Of a stretch of DNA of 64,000 nucleotides, positions 63,001 to 64,000 are shown piece after piece. Origin of the DNA: JBCBSZ01 sp039185015 (GTDB taxonomy: Bacteria; Actinomycetota; Acidimicrobiia; Acidimicrobiales; Poriferisodalaceae). Location: assembly GCA_039185015.1 (NCBI GenBank), contig JBCDAU010000002.1, positions 1 through 64,000 of the forward strand, given 5' to 3'. Numbering within the stretch: position 1 is the stretch's first letter; the number at the start of each line of letters is the position of its first letter. The position numbers were made by a program, and so were the translations under genes. The notes under the pieces were generated by a model, which was not told the origin of the DNA, made no database searches, and worked only from the letters and a program-made list of their open reading frames with translations.

Positions 63001-63698
63001 GCGGACTTGATCGCCGGGACGAGGAGCGATCGGCTCCCGTCGGACTTCTCGACGTCGACGGCGATGCCCAGCCCGACGTGCTCGTGGCGGTGCACGCGGG
63101 GCTTGCCGTCCGGACCCTCGACGTAGGTCTGGCGCATGCCGGGGACCTCGTCCATCGCCCTGATCACGGCGTAGCCGATCAGGTGGGTGAACGAGACCTT
63201 CCCGCCGCGGATGCGGCCGAGGTAGCCGTTGATCACCGCACGGTTGACCTCGAGGAGGCGGCTCGGCACCTGACGATAGGACGTCGCCGTCGGCACACCG
63301 AGGCTCGCCTCCATGTTGGCGACGATCCGCGCCGCGGCACCGCGGAGCGGCTCGGTCGGATCCTCCTCCTCGGCGGCCGGAGCCGGGGCGGGCTCCGGCG
63401 TCGCGGCGGCAGGTGCGGGCGGCGGGGTCGACGTCGCTGCCGGGGACGGGGCGGGGGCGGCAGCAGCGGGCTCCGGCGGAGCCGCAGGCGTGGGCGCAGC
63501 CGCGGGCGCGCCGTTGGACGACGGTGCGTCACCGTTGGCCGGGGCGGCGAGCTCGGTCTCGATGGGCGGCGCACCGCCGTTCGCGAACAGCTGCTGCCAT
63601 TCGCTGCTGACCGAGGACGGGTTCTCCCGCCACTGTTCGTACATCTCGTCGACGAGCCAGGAGTTCGGCCCGAGCAGGGACTCATCGGAAAGCGCCAC
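60000..63698 (-). CDS. kgd: Multifunctional 2-oxoglutarate decarboxylase/dehydrogenase E1-E2 fusion
   Basis: This 1232-residue protein has the Kgd/OdhA layout: N-terminal LGPNSWLVDEMYEQW helix, an alanine/proline linker, an E2 acyltransferase core (SFTHLIGYAVIRAMDEVPGM, LTNVGTIGTLQSVPRLMPGQ, NTYDHRVIQGAESG), then thiamine-diphosphate E1 (GMAHRGRLNVLSN, HGDAAFAGQGVVAES, RRHGHNEGDDPSYTQPLMY, LPHGYEGQGPEHSSARVERFL). It serves the oxoglutarate step of the TCA cycle, where it normally works with E3 and a glycine-less E2. The GTG start is leaderless. Length is almost that of the mycobacterial enzyme. Confidence 0.96.
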   Translation of the reverse strand: MALSDESLLGPNSWLVDEMYEQWRENPSSVSSEWQQLFANGGAPPIETELAAPANGDAPSSNGAPAAAPTPAAPPEPAAAAPAPSPAATSTPPPAPAAATPEPAPAPAAEEEDPTEPLRGAAARIVANMEASLGVPTATSYRQVPSRLLEVNRAVINGYLGRIRGGKVSFTHLIGYAVIRAMDEVPGMRQTYVEGPDGKPRVHRHEHVGLGIAVDVEKSDGSRSLLVPAIKSAGAMDFKEYWESYEALISKVRSNSLSVDDFSGATHSLTNVGTIGTLQSVPRLMPGQAAIIGVGAIDFPAEFRGSDPVKLAEFGISKVITISNTYDHRVIQGAESGLFLKRVEELLLGQDGFYDSLFAALGVPYEPVRWRRDVNPIDREGTLLQKQMQVRKIIQMYRVRGHLIADLDPLRMRPPSLHAELDPATYGLTIWDNDREFLTDDLPGPDRMKFGDILHLLRDAYCRTSGIEYMHISDPREKEWIQQRVEGPQPDFTSDEVVHIMQRLNAADAFEKFLHKRYVGHKRFGVDGGEAVIPLVDAILQKAADDPSVTASVIGMAHRGRLNVLSNIMGKSLGRMFLQFEGGVDPSTVQGSGDVKYHLGERSTFTSRSGAELDVELAANPSHLEAVDPVVIGMARAIEDITEPQGSFPVLPVLLHGDAAFAGQGVVAESLNLSKIPGYRVGGTVHVVINNQVGYTTPPSQARSSEYATDVAKMVQAPIFHVNGNDPEACVRVARLAYDYRQAFHKDVVIDMLCYRRHGHNEGDDPSYTQPLMYQRIDEMRSVRELYVEALIDRGDLTPDRVAEFEADYEHRLQDALDDTRATAPDSPPQAAAPQIPPPPPFTDTGVDQAVLDRIVGQLNDLPEGFTLHPKLAKQFETRTRMYESGEADFGLGETFAYGSLLLEGTPVRIAGQDSRRGTFAHRHSVYRDYHTEDEYTPLSSLSDDQATFWIYDSMLSEYAALGFEFGYSTKRPETLVIWEAQFGDFVNGAQIIIDQFIAASEDKWGQRSGLVMLLPHGYEGQGPEHSSARVERFLILCAENNMCIANATTSAQFFHLLRRQMVGGLERPLVVFTPKSLLRAKQARSPLSDFTSGGFREVIDDPGVTDRDAVRSVALCTGKIAYEAMERRDRIGAPTAIVRVEQMYPFPEDEIRRIVESYPNVEDLVWLQEEPQNMGAFSFIGSRLYLMFQDEGLTLRLASRAESGSPACGSAVVHAQEAEQLMEELFRQPLS

Positions 63699-63706
63699 GA
63701 GCGTCG

Positions 63707-63712
63707 AGCGTA
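63707..63712 (-). promoter_or_regulatory. -10 element, leaderless, for kgd
   Basis: TACGCT on the minus strand ends 8 bases before the GTG at 63698. Confidence 0.6.
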
Positions 63713-63857
63713 CTGTCCGCCATCGCCCCGCTCAGGGCGGAGTTCAGACGTCGAGATGCAGGACCAGCATCTCCCCGCCGATCTGCCGGCTCCTCCGGAC
63801 CGCCGGCTCCACCGTCTCGACCGGTCGCTGCTCCGCACCACCGCGCCAGGGGACCGG

Positions 63858-63863
63858 TAGCGT
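63858..63863 (+). promoter_or_regulatory. -10 element, leaderless, for ettA
   Basis: TAGCGT ends 8 bases before the GTG at 63872. Confidence 0.6.
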
Positions 63864-63871
63864 CCGACCTC

Positions 63872-64000
63872 GTGAGCGCGCAGTTCATCTACACCATGCG
63901 GAAGGTCTCGAAGTTCCATCCGCCGGACAAGGACATCCTCAAAGACGTCACCCTCGCCTTCTATCCCGGGGCGAAGATCGGCGTGATCGGCCACAACGGC
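63872..64000 (+). CDS. ettA: Energy-dependent translational throttle protein EttA (partial)
   Basis: The first 43 codons of an ABC-F protein are present: VSAQFIYTMRKVSKFHPPDK, then ILKDVTLAFYPGAKIGVIGHNG, which is the start of the first Walker A. The N-terminus is typical of EttA, which gates ribosome entry into elongation by energy state. The gene runs off the window. Confidence 0.88.
   Translation, partial: MSAQFIYTMRKVSKFHPPDKDILKDVTLAFYPGAKIGVIGHNG

Overview
This is a contiguous 64 kb piece of a high-GC, densely coded bacterial chromosome. I see no rRNA, tRNA, insertion sequence or CRISPR array. Gene content and order point to an actinobacterium: cdsA-frr-pyrH-tsf-rpsB next to an M23-type protein and a WhiG-like sigma factor; a coaD-sepIVA-DUF177-rpmF-plsX-acpP-rnc-fpg-smc block; a fused 2-oxoglutarate decarboxylase/dehydrogenase of the Kgd/OdhA type; UvrD2-like and PIG-L proteins; many GTG starts. 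My best guess is an Acidimicrobiia-like lineage, but this rests on gene context only.

Layout. 85-8522 (minus): isoprenoid and envelope genes ispG, rseP, dxr, cdsA, then frr, pyrH, tsf, rpsB. 8736-17783: a degenerate M23/lipase fusion, a WhiG/FliA-type sigma factor, a PLP-dependent enzyme, an EEP-family phosphodiesterase, prfC, dprA and comM. 17873-24601 (mostly minus): enoyl-CoA hydratase, a possible 36-residue membrane peptide, yraN, rplS, trmD, rimM, khpA, rpsP, ffh, ftsY, that is ribosome maturation and the SRP pathway. 24708-27648: an acyl-CoA ligase and a class III CoA-transferase. 27691-36615 (minus): smc, an Fpg-like protein lacking its catalytic residues, rnc, acpP, plsX, rpmF, DUF177, sepIVA, coaD, rsmD. 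36649-41001 (plus): a zinc ribbon protein, an unknown protein, then a tightly coupled three-gene cassette.

That cassette, 38052-41001, is the most interesting part. A 426-residue acidic protein carries eight copies of an 11-residue motif (T/S)T-x3-G-E-(E/D)-G-D-D. It is followed, with 4-base overlaps, by an ATP-grasp ligase and by a second protein that looks like an ATP-grasp fold with lost active-site residues. The arrangement resembles ATP-grasp-modified RiPPs (graspetides, omega-ester peptides) with an unusually large multi-core substrate.

40998-64000: recG, fakA-like, a cold-shock-like OB protein, ATP-type pckA, hsp20, a RAM-domain protein, a PIG-L/DUF4145/two-membrane-protein cluster, an alpha-methylacyl-CoA racemase-like enzyme, two paralogous alpha/beta hydrolases, a cytoplasmic metal-receptor-like protein, PH-SHOCT, metallopeptidase, uvrD2, thioesterase, xthA, a NYN-S1 protein with a histone-H1-like tail, a HAD hydrolase, kgd and the start of ettA.

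Genome-scale habits visible here: (1) at least 17 genes have a TANNNT hexamer ending 6-8 bases before the start codon, which implies leaderless mRNAs; (2) four related intergenic elements abut or lie near gene ends and look like bidirectional terminators; (3) rnc and DUF177 both seem to start with CTG inside a CTGA overlap with the preceding gene.
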